A DNA stretch of 64,000 bases from Panagrolaimus kolymaensis (GCA_028622995.1 JAJQJQ010000022.1:3534001-3598000); one strand, 5' to 3'; positions 1 to 13,274 are shown, numbered from the stretch's first letter. Translations and numbers: made by a program. The notes: generated from the letters alone by a model not told the origin.

Positions 1-3000
1 AGTGTTCAAAACAATAAACGAGGTGACAACCTTGAGATAGAGAAATAAATATTGCAAAAAATATATCTCTCTTTTTTTCTTAAAGTTATTTTTTGGCATC
101 TTAATTTTGCCATTAATTAAATCCAAATGATTTGTGAAGCTCAGTCAACAAGAAAACTTTTAAAAAAAGAGTTGGATTAGTGGAAATTGCAAAAAAAAAT
201 AGAAATGCTAGCTTTAAGATAAAAAAATACCCATTGGCCAGATAGTATATTTTTATCATGGAAGGAATTCTATCCTTCACTTTGATACCTCATTGCAAAC
301 CTACTAAATCAATGTTCAATACAAAAGTTTTTAATAAAATGGTTGACAAAGCTTTTTAAAAACTTAAAATAAATGTGTTGGAATTATTGAAACATAAAGA
401 AGAAAAAAACAGTGAAACCGGAAGGAAAGGATCACAAATAAAATAAGAAGAAAAAAATTAAAACAAAAAACATTCATTTTTTGCAACGACTTCTCTTGAA
501 ATAGTGTAAGAAAAATCTGAAGACGATTGATGATATGGAATGGTTAGTTAGATGAAAAGGAAAGCGTAAAAAGCGTTGCCGCCACAAAAGATGATTCAAA
601 ATGAAATAAGGCAACAATTTCAAACGGTGAAAACATCTGGACAACGCCTCATTCTTTTTTTTCAATTCTAAAAGAACTTTTTAAAGTTTTTTATAAGTGT
701 CGATTAATTGCAAAAGGTGGGAGTCATTTAAGACTCACAAAAATAAGCATGAAAAAAACGAAGAACGAGAGCTTTGATTTTAGAAACGAACACGACCAGA
801 TGTCTTCCACCCATTTGCTTTTCACTTGAAGCTATCGTGAAAGACGGTGATGATCTTGAAAGGATATATATATTTTTTTGTAACCCCTCTAGGCTATCAA
901 ATTTTATACCAAACGAAGATGAGTGGGAGAGAGAAAGAAGACAAAACAAAAGTAAAACGTGCAAGTCCAGCTATTCTCGCTTTTTTTTTCATCCTTTAGA
1001 CAAAAATAAAAACTGCAAACAAGAAGGAGCAAAAAAAGTAAACAAAAAACTTTTTTTACAGAAGCTTAAAAATCATTCTCATTCACTCATATTTTTTTTT
1101 GAAGCAGAGATAATAAAAGAAGGTTTGCAAAAAAATGGAGGCGAAAGAAAGGGTAATCGTAATCGAGACGACGTTGAATGATGCTCGTCACCTATTTTGC
1201 AAAAGAGAAAAAAGATAGAAAAAAGCTGTGGGAAAAAAGATTTAAAGATCTATTTCTCAAATTATTGGTTGACAATAAATAAGAAGGCGACAAGTAAATT
1301 ATAAATTAGTAACTCTTCATTTTTAAAACCGCACCCTTAAAAAACGTGTCACCCATCTTTCAATTTCAATCAGTCAATGAAAGTCCAGTTTTTTTTATCA
1401 ACAAAATTTTTTTACTTTTCAACGTTACCAGAAAATCGAAAAAAACGTCTGTCATTTTAATGGCCAATACAAACTTTCTTTTGATGACAAACAACAATAA
1501 TGGTCAACAATTTTAAGTGTCTGTGATGTTGAAGAAAAAAAAAGATAAGAAAAAAAGGGAAGATGGAAGAAAAAAAAAGCGGTGAATGTTTTTTTTGTTG
1601 CTGATGCAAAAAGTCGTAAAATTGTTGGTTGTTTAAGAAGTAGGAAGCTTGATATATATAATATTTATTTTCTTTTTAAAGCATTAGGGATCGCGAAGGA
1701 AAATTCTTGAGAAGTAAAAAAGGTTTCAAATCAAAGTGACATGAACCAATTGTTTTAAAATATTTCGCAAAAATTTTTTTGGCATTAACTAAAAGTATAA
1801 TGCATTATATCGCTTTTGAGAAACAGATAAAGAGAGGGATTGCTATGAAAAAAAGGAATAATTGAATTATATTTTATAAAAGCGATTGAAAGATTGATTT
1901 CTTTCTTGTTGAAATTGGCAAAATAAAGGAAATGGAGAAAAGGCGATAAACGTTAGTAACAACACCTGTGTGCTCATTTTTGAAGGATTAGGTATTGTTT
2001 TGGTGATCAGCTGCTTCCCAATCAAAGATAAATTTAATTAAAGGACATTACGTTTAATATATGACTTTTTTAAATAGAAACAACATCCAAAAAAAACATA
2101 GAACAAAAAAGTAATAGCACAAACAAATGGAAGAAATGGGTAAATAAGAGGAAGTGGTAAATTATACAGTAAATTAAGGCACGTTTGTTAAGGCCTTTCG
2201 GGGACTTCCTTTTATGATATGAAATTCTTTTGGAATAAAAAAGTAAAGTTGTTAATGAACTAACTTTTCAACTTTTTTTAAAAATAATTTTGTTTTCAAA
2301 GGTTTGCTTTTAAATCAAAAACTTAATAAAACATAAATTATAACTAGACATAACTAAAAAATTATAAATTAAAAAACTATTACTAATGGAATTTTTTTAA
2401 AAATAAAAATGAATGATTTTAAAGAAAAAAATAGAAACACTTTAGTTATCAAATTTTTTTTTCTCTGTGTGATACGAGTTTAGACTTTAATGCGAATTAA
2501 CTTTTTTTCATAATTTAAACCTTTCGAAAAGTAATGAGAAAAAAATGGAAGCAAAAATAGAGCCTGTTTTATATCAACACTAAAAGCAAGCCAATGTTAA
2601 AAAATTTAAACAATAATCTCATAAATGTTGCAAAGTTTAAAGGTCCTTGACCCTATGTATGTGAAATGAAAACCTCCTGTGGAGAATCTTCAAAAAAAAA
2701 GCAATCGAGAGTAGCCTAAAAAACGCCCTTTATTACACAATGGCTTGCTGCTGTGATTGTTGTCTTCGTCGTTGACGTAGACATACCTTTTTGGCAAAGC
2801 AAAGCAGCCTCAGGCAAAATGAAAAAAAGTCGGAACCATAAATGGCTTTTTTTTCTTTTTTTTAGCGGTTTTTGATTGAAGAGAAACAGCGACAAGTTTT
2901 TTTGTTGAAAAAGTAAAAATTAAATTAATGATTTTTTTTTACAAGAATTTAAAAGAAAAAAGAAAGGTTTTTGATTATTGTTATTATTACCAATTGAAAC

Positions 3001-3733
3001 TTTAAGTATCTTCTATAAAAGAAAAATGGCATAATCGGCTTGCAAAAGTATTAGACTTGCAACATGAAGAATGGAAGAAGGGTGCAACTATAAAATTTTT
3101 GAACATAAAAAATCTGGTAAAAATGGCAAATAATGGAATAAAGATAAAAATAATCCTATCAGCTTCTAAGCTTTCTATCATAATCTTTTTTTCTTAAATA
3201 AACTTTACACTCAAAAGAAACAAATTTCCAACTACTCATCTTCGTTCCATCCTTGTTGAGAGAGACTCCATAATAATAATAACATTGCCCATATTATTTT
3301 TTTATTGCAATAACAATGGGCTGTTTCATGATTATTTCGACCGCTTCGGTTGCTCTTTTTTCTTTTTAGAGAGTTGTGATTGATAAACTAGAAGCGTTTT
3401 CTTACAACAACAAAAAATGGAAGGAAGAAAGCATTCAAACGGAAATCAGACAACAGAAAACAAAAATTTAAAATGAATCAAAGAAGAAAAAGAAAAACAA
3501 TAATCAAAAAAGCTCCTTCCATTTTTTTAAAACAATAAAACGCCTCTCCAAAAAAGGAAGCTGTACAATTTATTTTGTCAAAAGAAATAAATATATTGAA
3601 AAATTAATGCAAAGGTATATGGAAGAATGCAAAAAATTTTAGTGATAAGAGAGAAAATAAAAATAGGCTTGTTTCAGAACCATTGTTTTATGCGGGGAAA
3701 ATAAAAAAAAGAAGATTAAAACATGAACCATAC
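1..3733 (-). other. A-rich non-coding stretch, probable long intron
   Basis: I see no convincing coding exon here on either strand; the open frames are short and of low complexity. On the plus strand the sequence is full of A runs, so it is T-rich on the minus strand, as nematode introns are on their sense strand. It directly follows the splice donor (ACCAG|GTATGG) of the last recognisable exon of the minus-strand LDLa gene. I read it as a large intron of that gene, whose remaining exons lie off the left edge. Inference only. Confidence 0.5.
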
Positions 3734-6700
3734 CTGGTCTTTGAGGAGGAGCTGGAGCCGCTGGAGCTGGAGCTCGTGGAGGTGGTGTTGGAGCAGCTTG
3801 AGTAACTGGTGGCTGAGTTGGTGGAATATAAGGGTCTTCAGGATCATAAGGCTCATCTTCGGGAAGATCAGGCCAATCATCTTCTATTACTGGTGGTGCA
3901 GGAGGCAAGGCTCCTGGACGACTGGAATCAATATGACGCCCATTTTGGCAATCCCTTTCATCGGAAGAATCTAAACAATCGCTGCGCGTATCACATAGTC
4001 GTCGCTTATCAATGCATTCTCCTGTGTCACATTGGAATTCATGATCAAGACAACTTGCGTCATCATATTCTTGATTAAATTGAATTGTTGGTGGAGCATT
4101 TGAGTGGACAACATTGGTGCTAAATTCCTGAAATAAATATTTTTTATATTACCTCGTAAATCACTTGTTTATTTTGAATGGGCTTGCCTGATGACGCCGT
4201 CGTTCTTCTTCTTCCTTTCTTCTTTCATCTCCTTCTCGTCGGCGCAATTCTTCTTCGCGTCTTCGTTCTTCGCCTTCTCGTCGACGTTCTTCTGATTCTC
4301 TTCGAGTTTCTTCCTGTTCTCTTCGCTTTAATTCTTGTTCGCGTTCATGCATTTGTCGTTGCCTTTCGGCTTCTTCTCTCGAAATAGCAGGATGAGCTTC
4401 ACCTATTTGATTATCTGAATGTTTTTCATTTTCACGTCGTTTTTGTGATGTAATAAAATATTCGCAGCTTGTTTCGTCGCTCCCATCCTCGCACTCTAAA
4501 CCCGAGTTGATTAATTCGGCTTATTTTTAAAAAAAATTTAATTTAATAGAGTTTACCGTATTTATGATTGCATTTTAGATCTCCAGCTATGCATTGTCCA
4601 TTATGGCATTGGAATTCACCAGCCGCACAATCTTCAATGCTTCCAGATTCACATTTTTGTTCATCGCTGTTATCACCACAATCCAAAACAGAAATTATTA
4701 TTAGAATAAATTAAAAATTTTTTTAATGTTTAGTTAGTTTAATTTTTATAAACTTTAAACTAGTTTGTATAAAGTTTAAACTAACAAATAATTAATTATT
4801 CGAGTTTGTTAGTTAATAATTTAAAGTAAATGTATTTTAAAAATTTACCATCCACGCCATCGCAAAGCTTTTCATAATGAATGCAACGAGTATGTGGAAG
4901 ATAAGGGCAACGGAATTCATTATCATTGCATTCATGAATTCTAGAGTTTCGAGGATCTGGTGCTTCATCAACATGGTTTGAATGATGCTGTTGTGGCTGT
5001 GGCTGTGACTGATGATGTTGTTGATGTGGTTGCTGATGTTGTTGTCCAGTTGATTGTTGTTGAGCTCGACTATGAGCTAAGAAATAATCTAAAAAACGTT
5101 GTTTGTTTTTTGCTTTATCTTTTAATTTTTGTGCTTATTTATACCGCATTGAAGTTCGTCGCTACCATCTTTACACTCATATTTGCGATTACATTTTGCA
5201 TTTTGTGGAATGCATTCACCTGAATCACATTGAAATTCATCGTCGCCACAATCGCCGTGGCTGACGGATCTTTTTTCATTTCCTGTAAAAAATTTCTTCC
5301 GGTTTTAATTTTTTTTTCTAAGATGTAATTAAAAAGTGCTTCACGCTCTACCCTCCACCAACCAACCAAAAATTCATTATCGGTTATAGTTTTTTTACAC
5401 ATTTTTACCCCGATGCATTTATTTACCTCTTCTTCTTCTCTCTCAATATTTCTCTCATTAATATGTCCTCCTCTCCTTTTATATAGTTTTAAAATTTGAA
5501 ACCGGACGCGCCCAAACCACAGAAAAAAAAAGTTGGTTTGGAGCTTATTTTTTTGCTGCTCATTAAACAGGTTTTGGATCAAAGAAATAAGTGTATGTAT
5601 ATGTAACATAGAGAAGAAAAAAGAAAGAAAAATGCATTTTTGTGAAGAATTGTTTTTCAAATATAATGATTGCGGCAAAATGAAAAAAAAGATGCAAAAA
5701 GTTAACGGAGCAAAAAAAATCAAGGGGTCGATAAATTTTTTTGATACATATTTTGATGGCAATTCTTTGAAATTGAAAAAAAGATAAAAACCATAATCGA
5801 TGCCCATCACGCAAGAGACATGGGTCTTTGCTGGTAGCTCCCTAACAGTCAAATCCATCGTCATCATCATCTCATGGTCAAATGCGTACGATCATCACGT
5901 CGGACAAACGACGACGTTGATTTGTTACTTGTAAAAAATGGCCTCGTTTTTCAAAAGGTCGCGCATGGTTTCTTTTTTTCCGCTGACTGGTTGGAAGGAT
6001 TGAAGTGAATATCGAAATGCCCTCTCAGTGTTTCATCCATCGATTTTGAATCGTGGTCACTTTTCTCTTCACTTCGCATCATTTTTTGATATCATGAATA
6101 AGCAACAACCTAAAGGAATTTTAAAGAGAAAATCATTGTTTTCGTATCCAGCATTACCAGAAATTAAATTATGTTTTGTTATTACTATTGCAAGCGTCGC
6201 ATATGCTTGGTATTGCGTGTGGTCGGCATCAACAAAGTTTCAATTCAAAATTGGACATATGGCTAGTGTTCACAATCTTCCCATTGTTGGACAACGATTT
6301 AGAGTAACATCGTTTTTTTGGAGTTAAACTAAAATTTGAATTCTAGGATGATACAAATTGGGAATGGTTTCGATGGAGACCTCATGCTTTTCAATGCCTT
6401 CCATTTTTAGCATTGCATTCAATTCTATTCAATGTTGGAGAGAAAATTTTACCAAACAAAATATGGACTTATGGAATGATTGCATATTCAATAGCAGCTA
6501 GCGCATATATGTATACTCCACAATTATTATTTATCTCATTACTTCAAGGTTTAGTATTATTTGCTACAACTTATTATACTAGGTAATAAAAAAAAATGAA
6601 GTGGAAAAATTTAAATAACCGACTAAAATTCTAGATCATGGCGATGCGTTTGGATCGCTTCTCTTCCAGTTTTGATATTTATTATGAATTTCACCAGTTC

Positions 6701-9700
6701 TCTTAGTGATGATCCTTTTCTCGTTCTTCTTTTTGTTAGTTACACCCTACTTTCTTACATTTCATTTTGCTTAGAATGGAGCCGAAAAGCTGTACCAGAA
6801 TTGGAAACTGCTTCAGCGATTGAAATTTTAACTCGAATGCTTTTTTATTCCTTTTATCAACCATATCAAATATCAGTGATTGTTTTATATCCCGAATTTG
6901 AAAAGCAATTAAAAGAACGAAAAACACAACCACGAAATTGGAAGAAAATATTAATTTTTATTGCACGAATCGCATTTTGGTGGATTTTAACCGAATCCAT
7001 CCTATATTTTTTCTATTTCGAAGCAATGTTAATGGATTATCAATTTGCTTTTAAATTACCCAAAAATGAATTTGTAACTCTTGGGATGGCTCTTGGTAAA
7101 GCTAAAAATCAAATCTCCTTTGCTAATTAAATAATTTCTAGGATCATTCTTCCATTTAAAATACGTCGTCATTTTTGGTTATCAATCGATTTTCGCAAGA
7201 CTTGATAATATGAAACCTCCTGAAGGCCCTATTTGCCTTGCTCGAGTTGCTTTATATTCAAAAATTTGGAGAGGGTTTGATCGAGGCCTTTATGCTTACT
7301 TTAAAGAATATATTTTTATTCCTATTTGCTCTCCAACTTTTTCAATTTCAAGAAAAATTTTTGGAGTTTTAGCGAGTTACACTTTCGTTCTTATTTGGCA
7401 TGGCATCTTTCAACACCATAACATCGTAAGCTTACTGTCTCAAAATTTTATATAAATTAAAATTATTTTAGGTTTGGATTGGCCTAAATATTCTCGAACT
7501 ATTCTTTGAATACTCCGCAAAAATCATCTATAGTTTCCCTTCAGTTCAAATGTGGCGTGAAAAAAAGATTTCGGATGTAAATTTTCGTCGAATTTTAGGA
7601 TGGCTTCAAATTGTTTGCTTCGCTATTGGGCTTTACTCAAACTTTTATTTCCTTGGAGGTTCTCAAGTTGGACAAATGTTTGTTCAAAGAATATTTTGGG
7701 AAGAAACTTGGACTCTTCGATGGCCATTCTTCCTTCTCATAACTATCGGATATTTTTACATGCAAGTTACTATGGAAGTTGAACGACGGGCCACTATTCG
7801 AGCTGAGAGAGAAGAAGAAGAGTTATTACAACAAAAACATAAATCCAAAAAGGTCAAATAATTGGTTGCAAAAATTTAAAAATGTCTTTTAAAAATAAAT
7901 TATTTTTTGTGTTAAATATTTGGATTCCCTCAAACCAAAGCAAAGCCAAACAATAAAAACAAAAGGAGTAATATTTTACCGTTGCAAAAGAATTCATCAC
8001 TTTTATCAAGTTTGCAATCCAGGAGACCATCACAGCGAAGACTCATTCGTAAGCATGTCCCATCACTGCATTCCCATTGATTTTCAGGACATTTTCGAAT
8101 TGTATAAGCAACTTAAAGTCTGATTAATTATAGTGCATTCAGTGGAAGCAAAAAACACTTCAACAAAAAAAAGCAATGTGCTTGTGACATGTTAGAAAAA
8201 ATAAATAAGGATTGTTTTAGAAGCAAAAATTAAAAAATAACCTACGTGGAGTTTTACAACATTGTGATTGAAGGCATGCAGTTCCTGATGGACAAACTGA
8301 ATGTGACCAACAATATGTTGAACCATGCCTAAAAATGCGGCATTCGATAGGCTTTTTAGCTGGATTATTTTTATATTTTTGTGGCTTGCTTGACTTTTGC
8401 TTTTGGATTAAATGAATTAAAAGGTTAATTTATCTTGTGATAATTTTTTAATGATAACGTTCTGACAAATATTTTTAAAATTATAATTTTTGTTTGCATT
8501 TTTTTGTTTTAAAATAATAATAATTAAATGCAGTCTGGAAGTCAAAGATTTTTTCTTTTCAAAAAAGAGAGGAACACTTTTCAAGTGACCAGTATAAGAG
8601 CCCGAAAAATGCGCAAATTTAACGCAAAAGCAACATTCTCTATATTTTTTTGAAACGTGTCTTGACGATGCCTATCGAGACGTCGATGCAATCCCGAAAG
8701 GTTGGTTGGTTGGTTGAATGCTTGCTTTCAAACAAGCTTTTCGATTATTTTTTTAAATGAAAAGTTTTTTTAACCACAAAATTGATTTTTTAGTGGTAGC
8801 AATAAAATGAAAAAAAAAATATTTTAATCAGGAACTTGAGAAAATAGTAAAAAGCAAAATAAGAAGAAAAAATAACATACAATGAATATTCAGGCACGCT
8901 CCCATCAGGGCAAGTAACTGTTGGTTTTGCAAATGATATATCAAATTTTCCATCATTGGTTGCATTCACTAAAATAAATTTAATTTTTTTAAATTGCAAT
9001 TATTTATATATTTTTTTAATGATATTTTGTAGTTCAGTTTCTCCCTAGAGAATTTTATTTTTTGCATGGTCTACTAAAAAAACAATTAACAGTTTTTTAC
9101 ACTTTTTTTAGCATATGGAAGTCGTTTGCTTTTTTTTCTGATAAGAATTTATCTAATAAACATATTTTTTTAGAGAAAAAAAAGCGGCGTTCCATAACTT
9201 TAAAGGAACGAATGGAAGAGAAGAAAGTGTCTCGCATTATTTTCAAGTAAAAAATACATACAGTCGTTTAAAATAGTATCTTCTTTTTTTTTTGATTTTT
9301 GCACCATCTTCATTAAATTTTTTATGCTGTCCGAAGCACTCAGTAACTCAAATGCGCTTTATAAAAAGTAAATAATGAAAGAAATTAAAACAAAAAATTG
9401 CGTTAAAACGATTTTAGGTAATTCAAGCTGACGATGAAAACGATGATGATGAGATGATGGGTTTTAAATAAAACTAACTAACACTTATTTATTTGCTAAT
9501 TTGTCAAAATTTGAGCGGCCTTTTGAGGAAATGAAAAGAAAAAGCCGCTTCCGCATTTTTTTATATACACATATTAAACTTAGAAAAATAGTATAAGATC
9601 AATTAACTACTTTGAAGCAGAAACTGGAATTTCAAGTCAAGAACTCAAATGTAATTTAAAAAAAGTATCTTTTTGTATATCGTTTAATTGGTTTCAAAAA

Positions 9701-12700
9701 AATGTGCTAATGCAAACAAAAATTCTTATCAATATTCTGCTCCCTCAAGTCATAAAATTTTCAACCATCAGCAAATAACAACAACATACAATATTTAAAA
9801 AAATTGTATTTTGTTTTAGTTGCTTTGAAATACTATTTTTCTGGACTTGAATCAGAAACTAGTGTGTCACTCTTTTTTTTTATTTAACAAAAGTTTCTTT
9901 TTTGTTTTGTTTTAAAACAAATCATTTTTTTTGGTTGCATCTTTTCCGGAAAAAGCTGAATATTGTTGACAATGAGAATTAGTGTCTCTTCTTTTGAGAC
10001 AATCGCGCACCACGGAAGCTGATCCATTCAAGACGTTGCATTTTTTATTTTTTTGATGGACGAATCATCAAAAAATGTGCAAATAGAATAAGAAGAAGCA
10101 AGAAAAAAAGAAGATTTGAGGAATAAATAAATAACGTCTCTCTTAGGAGGAAATTACCAAACAAAAAAAGAAAGATGGGAGAACTAATGTAATAATTTAG
10201 GCCAAAATAAATGAATGAGAAACCTTTCATTGTATGAAGTTCAAAGCCCTCAGGAGCAACTGCCAACCAACCCATATGGCCTTCTTGAATGGAATCTTCA
10301 AATAATTTTTTAAAACTTTTAATATCATGAGTATTTGTGGATAATATATCCAATATCGCCATAGTTCCAACAACTTGTTGATATCTATAATCATCCATGA
10401 TCTAGCATTTTTGGATCAAGACTCTTCGACAAACCTGAATTCTTTGACTGTAACATTATGAAAACCCGGAATTGGTTTAATTAAAAAATTTACTGCATCA
10501 ATAATCTGTTGACTTGATTCCGCAAATTCGGTTGAATCTCGATTCCTCAAATTTGCCGAAAATGGCATATCAGGTAAATTTATTGTAATTCTATAAATGA
10601 TAGCTATAAGTGCCATAGCGACACTTGGCGAAAAAGCCATCCTTGATGAAGTAAAGTTACGATGATAACCCTCCTATTTTTTTTTCTTTCCTGGGTCGTC
10701 TCCTGGTGAAGTAGTGATGAACGAAACAAAAATATGCAAGAAGAAGAAAAAAGGAAGGAGAAAAAAAGGCGGGAGCAAAAAAATATATTAGCGAAGGAGA
10801 AGAAGCTGGACTATTTTTGCTGCTGCTTTTTTTCCTTTCGCTCCTGCTGGCAGCTTTCATCGTCGTTATTGTCGTCGTCGTCGAAGGTGATCGAATGAAT
10901 TATTGCGCAAAAAGGTGTGTCCCTCATTCTCTCCTTCATCAACGAACTACTACGTCGATGAATGACATCGTTACCTTCTTCTTCAATCAAGAAGCACCAA
11001 TATTGGCTAGCTGCATTTCAGGGGCAAGTTTTTGAAGACGATTGAAGGAGAATAGCAAGGACAAAAATAATCATTCATCCTTTTTTTAACTGATTTCATT
11101 CAAAAATAGATGAAACTTTTTTTACTGTTGTTGTAACATCCGAAAAAAAGGGAAGAAGAAGCTATGCAAGTTTTGGTAGAAAAAGAAAAAAGATAATTGC
11201 TTCATCTAAATTTTACAGCCTGTTTTGAAACGAGGCTTTTGTAATTTAAAATGTTTTGGTGATTCAATTGTTTGCGAACGTCTCATACTTGATCTCTTCT
11301 TTTTTATTATTCAAATTAATGCTTCGAAAAAATACTGTAGAAAATAAGAGTAAACAAAAAAGTTTGTTTTTTCTCTTTCGTCCAACAACATTTTCGTTTT
11401 TGTTCCTTTTCAAAAATGTTTTTTAATCCTCGTTCATCTCCATTATTTTTTTGCAATAAAATCTTATACAAACTTTGAAGTTTAAACGTGAATTTTTCAA
11501 ATGTTGCAAAAAAAAAAAGACAACGACGATATCGGAGAAGAATGACAGTTAGCAAAGTTTCGAATTTAAAAAAGCTATCAAAATCATTAGACTGTGTCCG
11601 GCAACCAACCAATTCCTTCAATGTTTACTTAATTTCCTTTTTCCCGTCTAAATTTAACGGTTCGTTTACATAACACTACTAATCACATCTTAAAAGGATC
11701 ATGTCATAATGTTTACTCTAACCTTAATTTTAAGTTCAACAGAAAAGTTAATCACTTTTAAGACAATTTTTACCGACAAAAGGACAAAGGCTACTGCCTT
11801 TTAATATACAAATCTCATCATTCTTTTCATCTATCGTCCGAGCACAATAAAAATAGCTTCTTCTTACGTAACTTTCATTCGTTTTGCACGAAAAAAAAAA
11901 TTACTCGGGCTAAAAGCCAAAGCATCAAAGTTTGTAAAGGGTTTTTTATTAAATGTATTACGTGAAAACATTCAATGAAGAGAATAAAAAGCGCTCGCGC
12001 AGCAAAGTACTCTGTCGTTGCTGCTTTGATGAGTAAACTTTCCCATCAACTATTTGTCGGTCACAAAAATGCATATATTCTTGCGGATATTCGGATTTAG
12101 GAAATCTTCAACAATTTTTGTTTACTTTTTCAACAAACTTTTTCATTTTTACTTTTGATGCGTCAATAAGCGAGGGAAGATTTTTGTTTGAAAAAAGCTA
12201 TAATATCCCTATTGGCAAATATATCTATCTATTCGATATGCTTCCGCCTCCTGCGCAATTTGATCGGGGAAAAGAAGAAGTGAAAAGTTGAAACCATTTC
12301 CTTTTTTTTTTAAAAAGAGAGAGGATTAAATTTTCTCACTCAAAAAGGTACGAAAGAAATAAAATTAAGAATACGATTAGTTTCGGTTGTTGCTTCAATA
12401 AGTGCAAAAGAGATTTGAAGCTTTTACTTTTTAGGGGAAAGAACTTGATTGGAAAACATTTTTTTAAAGCATAGTTTAACTTACTTCGATATCTATGTGA
12501 CGATGAAGTTGTTGTGGTCCAATATGGTGAAGTACCTGTGAGAATTTCTTCAAGCGTTGAGAAGGTTGTAGGAATTATTGTTGAGGAGGAAGAAAGAATA
12601 TCCTCTGAAATTTAACCATTTTATATAATAAAAATATAAAGCAATTTTGTCATATTTTTTAATTTTAATAATTAATCGCTTAATCTATAAATAATAGTTA

Positions 12701-13274
12701 TCAGGGATTGAATGGTTCCAAGACAATTAAATAGGACTTGTCGTGAATTGCCTCATTTTTTATTTACTATTTAATGCTAGAGGCTTACCACCAAATTTAT
12801 ATGATTATTAATCATAAAAAGGTTATCACCAACTTTACCTAAAGGAATATCTTCACCTGAACCCTCTATTATAGCATTATCTCGGTTAATATCCACAAAA
12901 TCTCCAAGCTCCGTTTGAGGTACGAGAGTACTTTGAAAATCATTTTCAACCGTAGTAATTGCTTCGGTTGTAGATTCTGTCTCTGCTAAAATAGTTGTTG
13001 CCACAGTAGATAAATTAGATTCAACAATTGCTGTTGTGACTTCGGCATCTTGATACTCATATTCTTCAAGTGGTGTTGTCGTATTGTCGCTTGTTAAAGT
13101 ATCATTAAGAAAAGCTGAATCCGTAACATTTATTTCCGCTGAACCTGTGAATGGAACAGCTGGTGAAATAGGAGCATCTTCAGAAAATCCAAGTAATCCA
13201 TTAAAAAATGATCCAATTGATAGGCCTTCACTTTTAGCAAAAAGGACAACAAATAGAAGAAGAAGCAACCGCAT
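3734..13274 (-). CDS. Perlecan-like extracellular protein (SEA + five LDLa repeats), 5' part of gene
   Basis: Exons in transcript order: 13274-12839, 12604-12485, 10603-10435, 10384-10224, 8968-8881, 8328-8246, 8111-7980, 5282-5145, 5076-4849, 4682-4557, 4495-4188, 4127-3734. All joins keep frame, giving about 794 residues so far. The protein starts with a signal peptide ([17 protein letters not shown]). A Ser/Thr-rich stalk follows, with an EGSGED glycosaminoglycan-type site near 12850-12867. Next come a SEA domain (INLPDMPF... [13 protein letters not shown]), a Cys module with [11 protein letters not shown], and five LDLa repeats, each with the acidic SDE calcium motif. A His/Gln-rich linker precedes repeat three, an Arg/Glu-rich helix of about 55 residues precedes repeat five, and a Pro-rich tail ends the visible part. 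GAG site, SEA, then LDLa is the order at the start of vertebrate perlecan, so the missing part should hold Ig and laminin domains. Other SEA/LDLa mosaics remain possible. The intron 7979-5283 contains the HHAT gene. Confidence 0.72.
4128..4187 (-). other. GC-AG intron in the perlecan-like gene
   Basis: The exon ending CGT CAT CAG is followed by GCAAGC rather than GT, and the acceptor is TTATTTCAG. Both flanking exons are phase 0, and joining them continues one frame into the fifth LDLa repeat. The nearby GT (AACAA|GTGATT) is in the wrong phase. GC-AG is the commonest non-GT intron class, so this is plausible biology. Confidence 0.6.
6094..7861 (+). CDS. hhat: Hedgehog acyltransferase-like MBOAT protein
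   Basis: This is a polytopic membrane O-acyltransferase of the MBOAT family, which in the ER attaches fatty acyl groups to secreted proteins. Five exons (6094-6303, 6347-6582, 6635-7095, 7142-7425, 7472-7861) join in frame to 526 residues, close to the family length of about 490-500. Evidence: the MBOAT histidine motif [14 protein letters not shown] near residue 395, the HHAT-like segment [18 protein letters not shown] near the C-terminus, and about ten hydrophobic segments. The C-terminus is a basic, Lys-rich tail (HKSKKVK). HHAT fits better than porcupine or GOAT because of the LGGxxVG segment. Nematodes lack canonical Hedgehog but have Hedgehog-related proteins, so the substrate is open. 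The whole gene lies inside an intron of the opposite-strand perlecan-like gene. An in-frame GTG upstream is not needed; ATG 6094 is chosen. Confidence 0.9.

Noticed and set aside
774..1181. Plus-strand frame of 135 codons near the left edge
   Set aside because: Composition is dominated by Lys, Asn and Phe runs from A/T-rich sequence; no domain, splice context or neighbour supports it.
5139..5870. Minus-strand frame of 243 codons overlapping an LDLa exon
   Set aside because: The LDLa exon (5282-5145) is read in another frame, with matching splice phases and conserved cysteines. The long frame is low complexity and hydrophobic with no family resemblance.
8329..8405. Extension of the Cys-module exon upstream (in-frame [13 protein letters not shown])
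   Set aside because: The extension stays open, but the canonical CATTTTTAG acceptor at 8328 joins the previous exon in exact phase, whereas the extended exon has no good acceptor in phase.
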